Assembly (NCBI RefSeq): GCF_030269325.1
Contig: NZ_BSTD01000002.1
Location: 1,674,001 to 1,738,000 of the forward strand
Length of the DNA: 64,000 bases
Reading direction: 5' to 3'
DNA from: Amycolatopsis sp. NBRC 101858
GTDB taxonomy: Bacteria > Actinomycetota > Actinomycetes > Mycobacteriales > Pseudonocardiaceae
Below the pieces are notes generated by a model, which saw only the letters and a program-made list of their open reading frames with translations, was not told the origin of the DNA and searched no databases. Position numbers and translations under genes: made by a program. This document shows positions 33,402 through 42,854 of the stretch, one piece after another (the first letter of the stretch is position 1; each line of letters opens with the position of its first letter).

Positions 33402-35126
33402 TCAGCCGACCGGCGCCGACCACTCCAGCTGCACGCCGCCTTCCGGCCCGCTGCCGAGCGTGAACGTCCCACCGGCGGCCTCGGCCCGATCGCGCAGGTT
33501 GCCCAGCCCGCTCGGTGAGATGCCGTCCGCCAGCCCCTTGCCGTCGTCGACGACCAGGATCCGCAGCACCCCCTCCTGCACCGCGACCGACACCGTGACC
33601 GACGACGCGTCCGCGTGCCGCACCGCGTTGCTGACCGCCTCGCGCACGACCGCCTCGACCTGCTCGGCCAGCTGCGCCGGCACCGTGTCGATCGGCCCGG
33701 ACATGCTGACCGTCGGCTGAAGCGGCGCGTCGTCGGTCAGCTCCGCGATCGCGTCGTGCAGGCGGTGCCGCAGCCGCAGTCCCGTCTCCCCCGCCGCGCC
33801 GCCGTGCAGGTCGAAGATCGCCGTGCGGATCTCCTGCACGATCTCGTGCATCTGCTCGATACTGTCCCCGAGCCGCTTCTGCAGCTCCGGCGACTTCGTC
33901 CGGCGTTGCGTGCTCTGCATCGACAGCCCGACGGCGAACAGCCGCTGGATCACGTGGTCGTGCAGGTCGCGGGCGATCCGGTCGCGATCGCCGAGGACGT
34001 CCAGCTCGCGCGCGGCCCGCTGCTGCGCCGCCAGCTGCAGGGCCAGTGCCGCCTGGTCGGCGAACGAGGCCACCACCGGCAGCTGGGCCGTTTCGAACGA
34101 GCCCGCCCCGGTCTCGCGGGCCGCGATCAGCACGCCGGTCGTCCGGTCACCCGCCCGCAGCGGGACCACCAGCGCGGGCCCGAAGCGGTGCTCGCCCAGC
34201 GCGAGCTCCGGCACGCTGCGCGGGGTCCGGTCCCGGTAGACCGCGCCGGGCACGCTGCCCCCGACGTCGATGCGCGTCCCCGACAGCTCCGCCGCCCGCG
34301 TCCCCGCGCACACCGTGACGGTCAGGTCGTCGACGTCGTCGCCCCAGTCGTCGTCGACGTCGAGCCGCCCGGAGTTGGGCAACGCGAGGATCGTGACGTC
34401 GGAGGCGGTGAGCTCCAGCGCCCGGCTGGCGATCAGGTTCAGCGCCTCGGCCGGGTCGGTGCCGCCCAGCAGCTCGGTCGTCACCTCGCTGGTCGCGGCC
34501 AGCCACTGCTGCCGGACCCGGGCCTGCTCGTAGAGGTGCGCGTTCTCGATCGCGATGCCGGCCGCGGCGGCCAGCGCCTGCACGACGACCTCGTCGTCGT
34601 CGGTGAACGGCTCACCGTTCTTCTTCTCGGTCAGGTAGAGGCGGCCGAAGACCTCGTCGCGGACGCGGACCGGTACTCCGAGGAAGGTGTGCATCGGCGG
34701 GTGGTGGGCGGGGAACCCGACCGAAGCGGGGTGCTCGGAGATCTGCTCCAGCCGCAGGGGCTTCGCCTCATCGATGACGACGCCCAGCACACCGTGCCCT
34801 TCCGGCAGGTCACCGATGAGCCGGCGCGTCTCGTCGTCGATTCCGATGTAGACGAACTCCGACAAGGACCCGTCCTCGGCGAGCACCCCGAGGGCACCGT
34901 ACTTCGCTTCGCCGAGCTCGATCGCGGCCTGCACGATCCGCGTCAGCGTGGTGTCCAGCTCCAGTCCGGACGCGACCGCCAGCACGGCGTCGAGCAGGCC
35001 GTCCATCTTGTCGCGGGTGCCGATCAACAGCTCGATCCGGTCCTGCAGGTCGCGCAGCAGCTCGCGCAGCCGCAGGCCGGACAGCGTGCTAGCCATCCGC
35101 CGCGGCTCCTGCCGGGCTTCACTCAC
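33402..35126 (-). CDS. devS: DevS/DosS-type heme GAF sensor histidine kinase
   Basis: The 574-residue kinase has GAF1 (~45-190), GAF2 (~210-375), a HisKA_3 dimer domain with phospho-His in RDLHDHVIQRLFAVG, and HATPase with N-box REAVSNAVRHA and G-box VVDDGKGL. GAF1 retains His142 and Tyr164, at the spacing of the heme ligand His149 and distal Tyr171 of M. tuberculosis DevS, in GFPAHHPPM and GRLYLTEK. It should therefore sense O2, NO or CO. I chose the GTG at 35124-35126, which has GGAGG five bases upstream; the frame runs further up without similarity. The partner devR lies beyond an oppositely oriented Acg gene. A DevR-like element lies just upstream. Confidence 0.94.
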   Translation of the reverse strand: MSEARQEPRRMASTLSGLRLRELLRDLQDRIELLIGTRDKMDGLLDAVLAVASGLELDTTLTRIVQAAIELGEAKYGALGVLAEDGSLSEFVYIGIDDETRRLIGDLPEGHGVLGVVIDEAKPLRLEQISEHPASVGFPAHHPPMHTFLGVPVRVRDEVFGRLYLTEKKNGEPFTDDDEVVVQALAAAAGIAIENAHLYEQARVRQQWLAATSEVTTELLGGTDPAEALNLIASRALELTASDVTILALPNSGRLDVDDDWGDDVDDLTVTVCAGTRAAELSGTRIDVGGSVPGAVYRDRTPRSVPELALGEHRFGPALVVPLRAGDRTTGVLIAARETGAGSFETAQLPVVASFADQAALALQLAAQQRAARELDVLGDRDRIARDLHDHVIQRLFAVGLSMQSTQRRTKSPELQKRLGDSIEQMHEIVQEIRTAIFDLHGGAAGETGLRLRHRLHDAIAELTDDAPLQPTVSMSGPIDTVPAQLAEQVEAVVREAVSNAVRHADASSVTVSVAVQEGVLRILVVDDGKGLADGISPSGLGNLRDRAEAAGGTFTLGSGPEGGVQLEWSAPVG

Positions 35127-35144
35127 CAAGGCCTCCGCATCATC

Positions 35145-35159
35145 GGTGACTTTGTCCCC
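35145..35159. promoter_or_regulatory. DevR-like element between divergent devS and Acg copy 5
   Basis: GGTGACTTTGTCCCC has good half-sites (GTGAC and GTCCC) but one base less between them than the 14-bp consensus. It lies 18 bp upstream of the devS GTG and 83 bp upstream of the Acg ATG. The Acg promoter position fits other boxes better. So close to devS it could repress that gene, or devS may be read from a short leader. Confidence 0.5.
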
Positions 35160-35242
35160 TTTCCGCGCCACCGCTGGGCGCGAGACCGTCACAAGAAGCT
35201 TCGGATCGCCAGTGTGCCGCTCTGCGGTACCGAGGGGAAACC

Positions 35243-36232
35243 ATGACACTACCCATCACTTCGGTCGGGCTGCTGGACGCCGATCAGGTGAAGTCCGTGA
35301 TCGGCGCCGCGGTGCTGGCACCGTCGACGCACAACACGCAGCCGTGGCGGTTCCGCTGCACGTCGGCGGGCATCGAGCTGCACGCCGATCCGGACCGCGC
35401 GCTGCCGGTGGCCGACGCCGACCAGCGGGAGCTGCTGCTCTCGTGCGGAGCCGCGCTGTTCAACCTGCGCACGGCCATCCACGCGCTGGGCGCCCACCCC
35501 GCCACCACGCTGCTCCCCCGGCGCGACGATCCGACGCTGCTCGCCCTGGTCCGGCCGTTCGCCGCCCGCCGACCGGATCCGCGGCTGGTCGAGCTGGCCG
35601 ACGCGATCCCACGCCGGCACACGAACCGGACCCCGTTCGAGACGGAGGTCATCCCGGCGTCCACGGTGGCCGAGCTGCGGCACGCGGCCGAGGTCGAGCA
35701 GGCCTGGCTGCCCCGGTTGAGCGCGGACCAGCTGGAACAGCTGCGGGAACTCGTCCACAAGGGCCACCACGTGCAGACCGCCGATCCCGCGTTCCTCGCG
35801 GAGTGGCGGGAGTGGACGGCCCGTGGCCCGGAGAGTCGCGACGGCGTCCCCGAGTACGCGGCCGGCGCGACCCCCTCGAACAACGGGGGCTGGGTCCTGC
35901 GGGACTTCGGCTCGAGCGACCGCGGCCGGCCGGACGACTCCGAACCGTTGGTCGTGGTCATCGGCTCGTTCGACGACGCCCGGGCCGACCGGCTCCGGGC
36001 GGGCCAGGCGATGCAGCGCGTCCTGCTGACCGCAACGGCGGCCGGGTTCGACGCGTCGTTCATCTCCCAGCCGGTGGAGGTCCCGTCGGTGCGCAAGGAG
36101 CTGCGCTCCCTGCTCGGCGGCGGGCTGTGGCCCCAGATCGTGCTGCGGCTGGGCCGCGGGGAACCGGTGCCGTGGACGCCGCGTCGATCCCTGGAGGACG
36201 TCCTGCTGGACCCGGGGCGGCTGAGCGCCTGA
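35243..36232 (+). CDS. Acg-type nitroreductase-fold protein (between devS and devR)
   Basis: The 329-residue Acg-family protein has LAPSTHNTQPWRFRC at ~29-43, LLSCGAALFNLRTA (~75), IPRRHTNRTPF (~125) and RAGQAMQRVLLTATAAGF (~250). The intact flavin motif suggests FMN binding. GAGGGGAAACC precedes the ATG at 35243. It is inserted between devS and devR, diverging from devS and converging with devR with only one base between stops. In mycobacteria an Acg gene (Rv3131) also lies next to the devRS locus, so this neighbourhood is partly conserved. Confidence 0.92.
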   Translation: MTLPITSVGLLDADQVKSVIGAAVLAPSTHNTQPWRFRCTSAGIELHADPDRALPVADADQRELLLSCGAALFNLRTAIHALGAHPATTLLPRRDDPTLLALVRPFAARRPDPRLVELADAIPRRHTNRTPFETEVIPASTVAELRHAAEVEQAWLPRLSADQLEQLRELVHKGHHVQTADPAFLAEWREWTARGPESRDGVPEYAAGATPSNNGGWVLRDFGSSDRGRPDDSEPLVVVIGSFDDARADRLRAGQAMQRVLLTATAAGFDASFISQPVEVPSVRKELRSLLGGGLWPQIVLRLGRGEPVPWTPRRSLEDVLLDPGRLSA

Positions 36233-36233
36233 G

Positions 36234-36872
36234 TCAGCTCTTCTGGTTGCGCAGCTCGGTGGCCAGCACGGCAGCCTGCGTCCGCCGCTCCATACCCAGC
36301 TTGGTCAGCAACCGCGACACGTAGTTCTTGACCGTCTTCTCGGCGAGGAACATGCGCTCGGAGATCTGCCGGTTGGTCAATCCTTCACCGATGAGCTCCA
36401 GCAGCTTCTTCTCCTGGTCCGAGAGGTCGGCCAGCGGTCCCTTCTTGGCCTGGCTGTCGCGCAGCTTGGCCATCAGGGCCGCCGCCGCGTGGGCGTCGAG
36501 CAGGGACTTGCCCGCGCCGACGTCCAGCACCGCGGAAACCAGGTCCATGCCCTTGATGTCCTTGATGACGAACCCGCTGGCCCCGGCCATCACCGCGTCG
36601 AGCATCGCCTGCTCGTCGGTGTAGGACGTCAGCATCAAGCATTTGAGCTCCGGCAGCTTGGAGCGCAGCTCGCGGGCCAGCTCGATGCCGTTGCCGTCGG
36701 GCAGCCGCACGTCCAGCACCGCGACGTCGGGGTTGAGCGCCGGGATGCGGGCCAGTGCCTGCGAGACGCTGCCGGCCTGCCCGACGACGGTGAGGTTCTC
36801 GTCCTCGTCCAGCAGATCGGCGACACCACGGCGGACGACCTCGTGGTCGTCGACGAGAAATACGCGGAGCAT
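36234..36872 (-). CDS. devR: DevR/DosR-type response regulator
   Basis: The 212-residue NarL/LuxR-family regulator has a receiver with Asp8, Asp9, phospho-Asp54 (AVLDVRLPDG), Thr82 and Lys104, and a C-terminal HTH. The recognition helix KTVKNYVSR has Lys179, Lys182 and Asn183, the DNA-contacting residues of M. tuberculosis DevR, at identical numbering. It should therefore bind a DosR-like palindrome, and many such sites occur in this window. GGGAGGTCGGA precedes the ATG at 36870-36872. It is monocistronic, opposite in strand to cydA and the Acg gene, and shares a 165-bp upstream region (with a DevR-like box) with cydA, allowing autoregulation. Confidence 0.95.
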   Translation of the reverse strand: MLRVFLVDDHEVVRRGVADLLDEDENLTVVGQAGSVSQALARIPALNPDVAVLDVRLPDGNGIELARELRSKLPELKCLMLTSYTDEQAMLDAVMAGASGFVIKDIKGMDLVSAVLDVGAGKSLLDAHAAAALMAKLRDSQAKKGPLADLSDQEKKLLELIGEGLTNRQISERMFLAEKTVKNYVSRLLTKLGMERRTQAAVLATELRNQKS

Positions 36873-36955
36873 TCCGACCTCCCGGGAACGGTTCGACGGA
36901 GATCAGCCTACGACCACAGGACCCCGGATGGCAGGGACCGGCGTCCGTCGCGGAA

Positions 36956-36969
36956 GTGACCAAGGACCC
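36956..36969. promoter_or_regulatory. DevR-like box between divergent devR and cydA
   Basis: GTGACCAAGGACCC matches 10 of 14 consensus positions, 68 bp before the cydA ATG and 84 bp from the devR start. A weaker neighbour, GGGACCGGCGTCCG (36934-36947), lies 22 bp away, centre to centre about two helical turns. Confidence 0.55.
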
Positions 36970-37037
36970 TCTCGCCGGAGGGCCCCCGGATCGGATGCTG
37001 CCCGGGACAACATCGTCCGCGCGAGCAGGAGAACCGG

Positions 37038-38438
37038 ATGAGCGCCCTGGACATCGCCCGATGGCAGTTCGGGATCACCACCGTCTACCACTTCATCTTC
37101 GTCCCGCTGACCATCGGCCTGTCCTTCCTGGTCGCCGGGATGCAGACGGCGTGGGTGCGCACCGGTGACGACAAGTACCGCCGGATGACGAAGTTCTGGG
37201 GGAAGCTGTTCCTCATCAACTTCGCCATGGGCGTGGCGACCGGCATCGTGCAGGAATTCCAGTTCGGGATGAACTGGTCGGACTACAGCACGTTCGTCGG
37301 CGACATCTTCGGCGCGCCGCTGGCCATCGAAGGCCTGCTGGCCTTCTTCCTCGAGTCGACGTTCCTCGGCCTGTGGATCTTCGGCTGGGACAAGCTGCCG
37401 AAGAAGCTGCACCTGGCGACCATCTGGATCGCCTCGATCGGCACCGTGCTCTCCGCGTACTTCATCCTCGCCGCCAACTCCTGGATGCAGCACCCGGTCG
37501 GCTCGGTCGTGAACCCGGCGACCGGCCGCGCGGAGCTGAAGGACTTCGGCGCCGTGCTCACCAACTCCACCGCCGTCGGCGCCTTCGCCCACACCATCAC
37601 CGCGTGCTTCCTCACCGCCGGCATGTTCGTCGTCGGGATCAGCGCCTGGCAGCTGCGAAAAGGCAACAACGCCGACGTCTACCGCCCGTCGATGAAGCTC
37701 GCCCTGGTCACCGTCCTGATCGCCAGTCTCGGCGTCATCGTCACCGGTGACCTGCAGGCCCGGCTGATGACCGAGCAGCAGCCGATGAAGATGGCCGCCG
37801 CCGAAGCGCTCTACGACACCGTCGCGCCCGCGTCGTTCTCCCTGTTCACCATCGGCTCGCTCGACGGCTCGCAGGAGAAGTTCAGCATCCGCGTCCCCGG
37901 CGTGCTCTCCTTCATGGCCACCGGCAAGTTCGACGGCCGCGTCGAGGGCATCAACGACCTGCAGGCCGCCGAACAGCGGCAGTACGGGCCCGGCGAGTAC
38001 CGGCCGGACATCCCGGTTGCCTACTGGACGTTCCGCCTGATGATCGGCTTCGGCTTCCTCTGCCTGCTCATCTCGCTCGTCGGCCTCTGGCTGTTGCGCC
38101 GCGGCCGCACCCCGCGCGCCCGCTGGTTCTTCCCGGTCGCCACCGCCGGGATCGCCCTGCCGTTCCTGGCGAACAGCGTCGGCTGGATCTTCACCGAGAT
38201 GGGCCGCCAGCCGTGGTCGGTGTTCGGCGTGCTGAAGACCGCCGACTCGGTCTCGCCCACGGTGTCCGCGGGCACCGTGCTGACCTCGCTGATCGTGTTC
38301 ACCGCGCTCTACGGCGTCCTCGCGGTCGTCGACGGCGTCCTGATGGTCCGCTACGCCAAGGCCGGTCCCCCGCCGCCCGAGGCACCGCGTGACGAAACCG
38401 ATTCCGACGAGCCGCGGCCCGCGGCCTTCGCCTACTGA
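37038..38438 (+). CDS. cydA: Cytochrome bd oxidase subunit I
   Basis: The 466-residue subunit carries the quinol site and the hemes of the high-affinity bd oxidase, which reduces O2 at very low tension. It has ~9 membrane helices, the N-terminal QFGITTVYHFIFVPLTIG with the heme His, the second heme His in FAHTITACFLTAG and the conserved GRQPWSVFG near residue 395. The Q-loop is short. It starts the cydAB-cydDC operon, 15 bp before cydB. A DevR-like box upstream suggests oxygen-dependent control; in M. tuberculosis the cyd operon is not a core DosR target, so this would be a different wiring. Confidence 0.96.
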   Translation: MSALDIARWQFGITTVYHFIFVPLTIGLSFLVAGMQTAWVRTGDDKYRRMTKFWGKLFLINFAMGVATGIVQEFQFGMNWSDYSTFVGDIFGAPLAIEGLLAFFLESTFLGLWIFGWDKLPKKLHLATIWIASIGTVLSAYFILAANSWMQHPVGSVVNPATGRAELKDFGAVLTNSTAVGAFAHTITACFLTAGMFVVGISAWQLRKGNNADVYRPSMKLALVTVLIASLGVIVTGDLQARLMTEQQPMKMAAAEALYDTVAPASFSLFTIGSLDGSQEKFSIRVPGVLSFMATGKFDGRVEGINDLQAAEQRQYGPGEYRPDIPVAYWTFRLMIGFGFLCLLISLVGLWLLRRGRTPRARWFFPVATAGIALPFLANSVGWIFTEMGRQPWSVFGVLKTADSVSPTVSAGTVLTSLIVFTALYGVLAVVDGVLMVRYAKAGPPPPEAPRDETDSDEPRPAAFAY

Positions 38439-38453
38439 CGCCGGAGACTCGTC

Positions 38454-39473
38454 ATGGCTCTCACCGACATCTGGTTCCTGCTCATCGCGGTCCTCTGGAC
38501 CGGCTACTTCGTCCTCGAAGGCTTCGACTTCGGCGTCGGCATGCTGCTGCGCGTCCTCGGCCACGACGACACCGACCGCCGCGTGCTGATCAACACCATC
38601 GGCCCGGTCTGGGACGGCAACGAGGTCTGGCTCCTCGTCGCCGGCGGCGCCACCTTCGCCGCGTTCCCGCTCTGGTACTCGAGCCTGTTCTCCGGCTTCT
38701 ACCTGGCCCTGCTGCTGGTGCTGGTCGCGCTGATCCTGCGCGGCGTGGCGTTCGAATTCCGCGGCAAGATCGACAGTCCTCGCTGGCGGAACACCTGGGA
38801 CTGGATCATCGTCTTCGCCTCGGCCGGCCCCGCGTTGCTGTGGGGGGTCGCCTTCGGCAACATCGTCCACGGCGTCCCGCTCGACGCGAAGCACCACTTC
38901 ACCGGCACGTTCTTCACCCTGCTCAATCCGTACGCGCTGCTCGGCGGCCTGGCCACCTTGACGCTGTTCGCCTTCCACGGCGCGGTTTTCCTCACCTTGA
39001 AGACGACCGACGCCCTCCGCGACCGGGCCCGGACACTGAGCCGCGCGCTCGGCGGCGCCGCGATCGTGTTCGGCGGCGTGTTCCTCGGCTACACCGCGAT
39101 CGAGCACGGCGGCTGGGCGTGGCTGACGTCGCTGATCGCCGCGGCACTGCTGGCCGCGGGCGTGCTGTTCGCCACCGGCGAGCGCGAGGGCTTCGCCTTC
39201 GCGAGCACGGCGGGCGCGATCATCGCCGTCACCGTCACGCTGTTCTGGTCGCTGTACCCGAACGTGCTGCCCTCGACGACCGACCCGGCGTTCAGCTTGA
39301 CCACCACGAACGCTTCGTCCACGCACTACACGCTGCAGATCATGACCTGGGTCGCCGTCGCGTTCACCCCGATCGTGCTGGCCTACCAGGCGTGGACGTA
39401 CTGGGTGTTCCGCAAGCGGATCGGCCGGGCGTCGATCCCGGCCGGCGGCGGCCTGCCGGCGGGCCGCCGGTGA
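38454..39473 (+). CDS. cydB: Cytochrome bd oxidase subunit II
   Basis: The 339-residue membrane subunit has ~8 helices and the family landmarks: TDIWFLLIAVLWTGYFVLEGFDFGVG at the start, then GPVWDGNEVWL (~50-60), and AFEFRGK (~100). It pairs with CydA to form the bd oxidase. The TGA at 39471-39473 overlaps the GTG of the fused cydDC gene (39470), so the three are translated in series. A CGGAGACTCGTC stretch precedes the ATG. Confidence 0.95.
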   Translation: MALTDIWFLLIAVLWTGYFVLEGFDFGVGMLLRVLGHDDTDRRVLINTIGPVWDGNEVWLLVAGGATFAAFPLWYSSLFSGFYLALLLVLVALILRGVAFEFRGKIDSPRWRNTWDWIIVFASAGPALLWGVAFGNIVHGVPLDAKHHFTGTFFTLLNPYALLGGLATLTLFAFHGAVFLTLKTTDALRDRARTLSRALGGAAIVFGGVFLGYTAIEHGGWAWLTSLIAAALLAAGVLFATGEREGFAFASTAGAIIAVTVTLFWSLYPNVLPSTTDPAFSLTTTNASSTHYTLQIMTWVAVAFTPIVLAYQAWTYWVFRKRIGRASIPAGGGLPAGRR

Positions 39474-42400
39474 AGCCCCTCGACCCGCGGCTGCTGCGCC
39501 ACGCGAGTGCGGTCCGGCCGTTCGTCCTCGCCTGCGCCGCGCTGGGCGTGCTCACCGCGATGCTGGTGCTCGCCCAGGCGGAACTGCTGGCGAAGACGAT
39601 CACCTGGGCCTTCCTCGACGGCCTGGCGCTGCGGTCGCTGCTGGTTCCGGTCGGCCTGCTCCTGCTGGTCGTCGTGGCCCGTGCGGGGCTCGCGTGGCTG
39701 TCCGAAACGACCGCACACCGCGCCGCCGCGCGGGCGCTCTCCCAGCTGCGGGAGACGGTGATCGGCGCGGCGCTGCGGATCGGCCCCCGGCAGGCGGACC
39801 GCTCCCCCGCCGAAGTCGCCTCCTTGGCGACGCACGGCGTCGACCGGCTCGAAGGCTACTTCGCCCGCTACCTGCCGCAGCTGCTGATCGCGTCGGTCGT
39901 GCCGCTGGTGGTCGGCGTGCGGATCCTGGCCGCCGACTGGGTCGCCGCGGTGATCGTGGGCTTCACCGTGCCGCTGATCCCGCTCTTCATGATCCTCATC
40001 GGGCTCTACACCCAGCGCGACGTCCGGCGGCAGTGGAAGACGCTTTCGGTGCTGGGCAACCACTTCCTCGACCTCGTCGCCGGGCTGGCCGAGCTGACCG
40101 CGTTCGGCCGGGCCCGCGCGCAGATCCGGTCGCTGCGGGAGATCACCGAGAAGTACCGGACGCAGACCCTGCGGACCCTGCGCGTCGCGTTCCTGTCCGC
40201 GTTGGCGCTGGAACTGCTGGCGACGCTGTCGGTCGCAGTCGTCGCCGTGTCGATCGGGCTCCGGCTGCTGGCCGGCGAGCTGGACCTGCGGACCGCGCTG
40301 GTCGTGCTGATCCTCGCGCCCGAGGTCTACCTGCCGCTGCGGGCGGTGGGCGCCCGCTTCCACGACAGCGCGGAGGGCCTCGCCGCGGCCGAGGAGATCA
40401 TCGCACTCGCCGACACCCCTGCCGGGGACACCGGCACCCACACCGTTCCCGACCTCACCCGGGTGGCGCTGCGCTGCGAAGACGTCACGGTCAACGGCCG
40501 GTCCGGTCCGATCCTCGACGGGTTCTCGCTGCGGATCCCGCCCGGCGAGGTCATCGGCGTGACCGGGCCGAGCGGAGCCGGCAAATCGACGCTGCTCGAC
40601 GTCCTGCTGGGCTGGCGACGACCTGAGGCCGGCCGGGTCCTGCTGGGCGAGGTGGACCTCGCCGACATCGGCCGCGCCACCTGGCACCGACACCTCGCCT
40701 GGGTGCCCCAGCAACCCCACCTGGTCGCCGGGACGGTCGCGGAGAACATCCGGCTGGGCTCCCCGGACGCGAACGACGACGCCGTGCGCGCCGCCGCCGA
40801 CACCGCTGCGCTGGACGTTCCGCTGTCGACCGTGGTCGGCGAGCTGGGTGCCGGGCTGTCCACGGGGCAACGCCGTCGCGTCGCGCTCGCCCGCGCCGTG
40901 CTGCTCGAGCGGCCGCTGATCCTGCTCGACGAGCCGACCGAAGGCGTCGACGCCGAGACCGAGGCCGCCATCCTGGACCGGCTGCCGAAGGTGCTCGCGG
41001 GACGGACCGCCGTCATCGTCAGCCACCACCCCGCCGTGCTGGCCCGGTGCGACCGGGTCGTCACGCTCGGCGGCACGGTTCCGGCTGCCACCGCGACTCC
41101 CGCTGCCGGCGTTCCATCCACCACAGCGGCCCGTCCCGCGCCCGTGCCGACAGCTCCCTCCACAGCGGACGACTCCGGCTCGAAGTGGCGGCCGCTGCTC
41201 GACGCCGTGCGCCCGCACCGGTGGCGCCTCGCGCTGGGCTGCCTGGCCGCCACGGCCGCGCTGGGCTGCGGGGTCGCGCTGACCGCGACGTCGTCGTGGC
41301 TCATCGCGAGCGCCGCGCTGCACCCGCCGGTGCTGAGCCTGATGGTCGCGATCGTCGCGGTGCGCACGTTCGGCCTGTCGAAGGGGATCCTGCGGTACCT
41401 CGAGCGGCTGCTGTCCCACGACGTCGCGTTGCGGGCGCTGACCGAGCTGCGCGTGCGGGTGTGGGACCGGATGGTCCGGCTCGGCCCGGCGCGCACGGCC
41501 CGGCTGCGCCGCGGCGACCTGCTGCACCGGCTGGTGTCCGATGTGGACAGCCAGCAGGACGTCCTGGTGCGTGGCCTGGTGCCGGGGATCTCGGTGTTCG
41601 CGGTGCTCACCGGGACCGCGGTCACGCTGGGCGTGATCCTTCCGGGCGCCGGGTTCGCGGCCACCGCCGGGCTGTTCGCCGCCGGGGTGCTGGCTCCGCT
41701 CGTAGCCGCGTTGACAGCCCTCCGTGCCCAGCGGGAGACCGCCCGGCTGCGCACGGACCTGACCGCGAGCACCGTGGAGCTGCTGCAGGCGTCGGCGGAC
41801 CTGATCGTGCACGACGCGGCGGTGCGCCGGCATTCGCGGCTGCGCGCGCTGGACGCCGGCCTGACCGCACTGGCCCGCCGGTCCGCGGTCCGGCGCGGGC
41901 TGGGCAGCGGGATCGCCACCCTCGGCGTCGGCCTGACGTCCGTGGCCTGCCTGGCCCTGGGCATCCTGGCCGTGCGGGCGGGGACCATCCCCGGTCCCGC
42001 GCTGGCCGTGCTGGCGCTGACCCCGCTGGCGACCGCCGAGCTGGTGGCGGGCCTGCCGGAGGCGGCGCAGCGGCTCCTCGGTGCCGGCCACTCCGCGCGC
42101 CGGCTCGCCGAGCTGGACGCCGTCCCGGTCACGCGGACCGAACCGGCCACACTCGCGCCGGACGCCACCCGGCTGGCCGCCGAACACTTGGCCGTCCGCT
42201 GGCCCGACGCGCCCGCCGACGCGGTCCGAGGGGTCGATCTGACCATCGGTCCCGGCCACCGGCTGGCGCTGACCGGTCGTTCCGGCGCGGGCAAGAGCAC
42301 GGTGATCGCGGCGCTGATGCGCTACCTGGGTCCATCCTCGGGCCGCGTCCTCCTCGACGGCGCGGACACCCTCGCCTTCGACGGCGATTCGGTGCGGGAC

Positions 42401-42844
42401 CAGATCGCCTGGTGCGGCCCGGAAACGCACCTGTTCGACAGCACGCTGCGCGAAAACCTCCGCCTGGCCCGGCCGTCCGCTCCCGACTCCGAGCTGGTCG
42501 CCGCGCTCGACCTGGCCCAGCTGGGCGGCTGGCTCTCGCAGCTGCCCGACGGCCTCGACACGGCATTGGGAACGCACGGCACCGCGGTCGCGGGCGGCGA
42601 GCGCCAGCGCATCGGCGTGGCCCGGGCGTTGCTGTCGGACCGCCCGATCCTGCTGCTCGACGAACCGACGGCCCATCTGGACGCCCCGACGGCTTCGGCC
42701 TTGGCGGCCGACGTCCTGGCAGCGACCGAGGGGCGGTCGGCGCTGGTCGTCACCCATCGTCCGATGGAGTTCGCCGCGTTGCCCGCGGTGCGGCTGCCCC
42801 ACACCCCCAGGGGTCGCTTCACCGCCGAGCCGGCCCGGCGGTGA
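39470..42844 (+). CDS. cydDC: Fused CydDC thiol/cysteine ABC exporter
   Basis: The 1124-residue protein is a head-to-tail fusion of the two halves of the CydDC exporter, which is needed for assembly of the bd oxidase. The CydD half (~1-540) has six helices, Walker A GPSGAGKSTLLD, signature LSTGQRRRVALARA and Walker B LILLDEPTEGVD. An Ala/Pro/Thr linker (~535-565) follows. The CydC half has Walker A GRSGAGKSTVIAAL, AGGERQRIGVARALL and ILLLDEPTAHLD. Such fusions are common in actinomycetes. The GTG start at 39470 overlaps the cydB stop. It converges with an SDR gene 10 bp on. Confidence 0.93.
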   Translation: MKPLDPRLLRHASAVRPFVLACAALGVLTAMLVLAQAELLAKTITWAFLDGLALRSLLVPVGLLLLVVVARAGLAWLSETTAHRAAARALSQLRETVIGAALRIGPRQADRSPAEVASLATHGVDRLEGYFARYLPQLLIASVVPLVVGVRILAADWVAAVIVGFTVPLIPLFMILIGLYTQRDVRRQWKTLSVLGNHFLDLVAGLAELTAFGRARAQIRSLREITEKYRTQTLRTLRVAFLSALALELLATLSVAVVAVSIGLRLLAGELDLRTALVVLILAPEVYLPLRAVGARFHDSAEGLAAAEEIIALADTPAGDTGTHTVPDLTRVALRCEDVTVNGRSGPILDGFSLRIPPGEVIGVTGPSGAGKSTLLDVLLGWRRPEAGRVLLGEVDLADIGRATWHRHLAWVPQQPHLVAGTVAENIRLGSPDANDDAVRAAADTAALDVPLSTVVGELGAGLSTGQRRRVALARAVLLERPLILLDEPTEGVDAETEAAILDRLPKVLAGRTAVIVSHHPAVLARCDRVVTLGGTVPAATATPAAGVPSTTAARPAPVPTAPSTADDSGSKWRPLLDAVRPHRWRLALGCLAATAALGCGVALTATSSWLIASAALHPPVLSLMVAIVAVRTFGLSKGILRYLERLLSHDVALRALTELRVRVWDRMVRLGPARTARLRRGDLLHRLVSDVDSQQDVLVRGLVPGISVFAVLTGTAVTLGVILPGAGFAATAGLFAAGVLAPLVAALTALRAQRETARLRTDLTASTVELLQASADLIVHDAAVRRHSRLRALDAGLTALARRSAVRRGLGSGIATLGVGLTSVACLALGILAVRAGTIPGPALAVLALTPLATAELVAGLPEAAQRLLGAGHSARRLAELDAVPVTRTEPATLAPDATRLAAEHLAVRWPDAPADAVRGVDLTIGPGHRLALTGRSGAGKSTVIAALMRYLGPSSGRVLLDGADTLAFDGDSVRDQIAWCGPETHLFDSTLRENLRLARPSAPDSELVAALDLAQLGGWLSQLPDGLDTALGTHGTAVAGGERQRIGVARALLSDRPILLLDEPTAHLDAPTASALAADVLAATEGRSALVVTHRPMEFAALPAVRLPHTPRGRFTAEPARR

Positions 42845-42854
42845 AAGTGACCGC

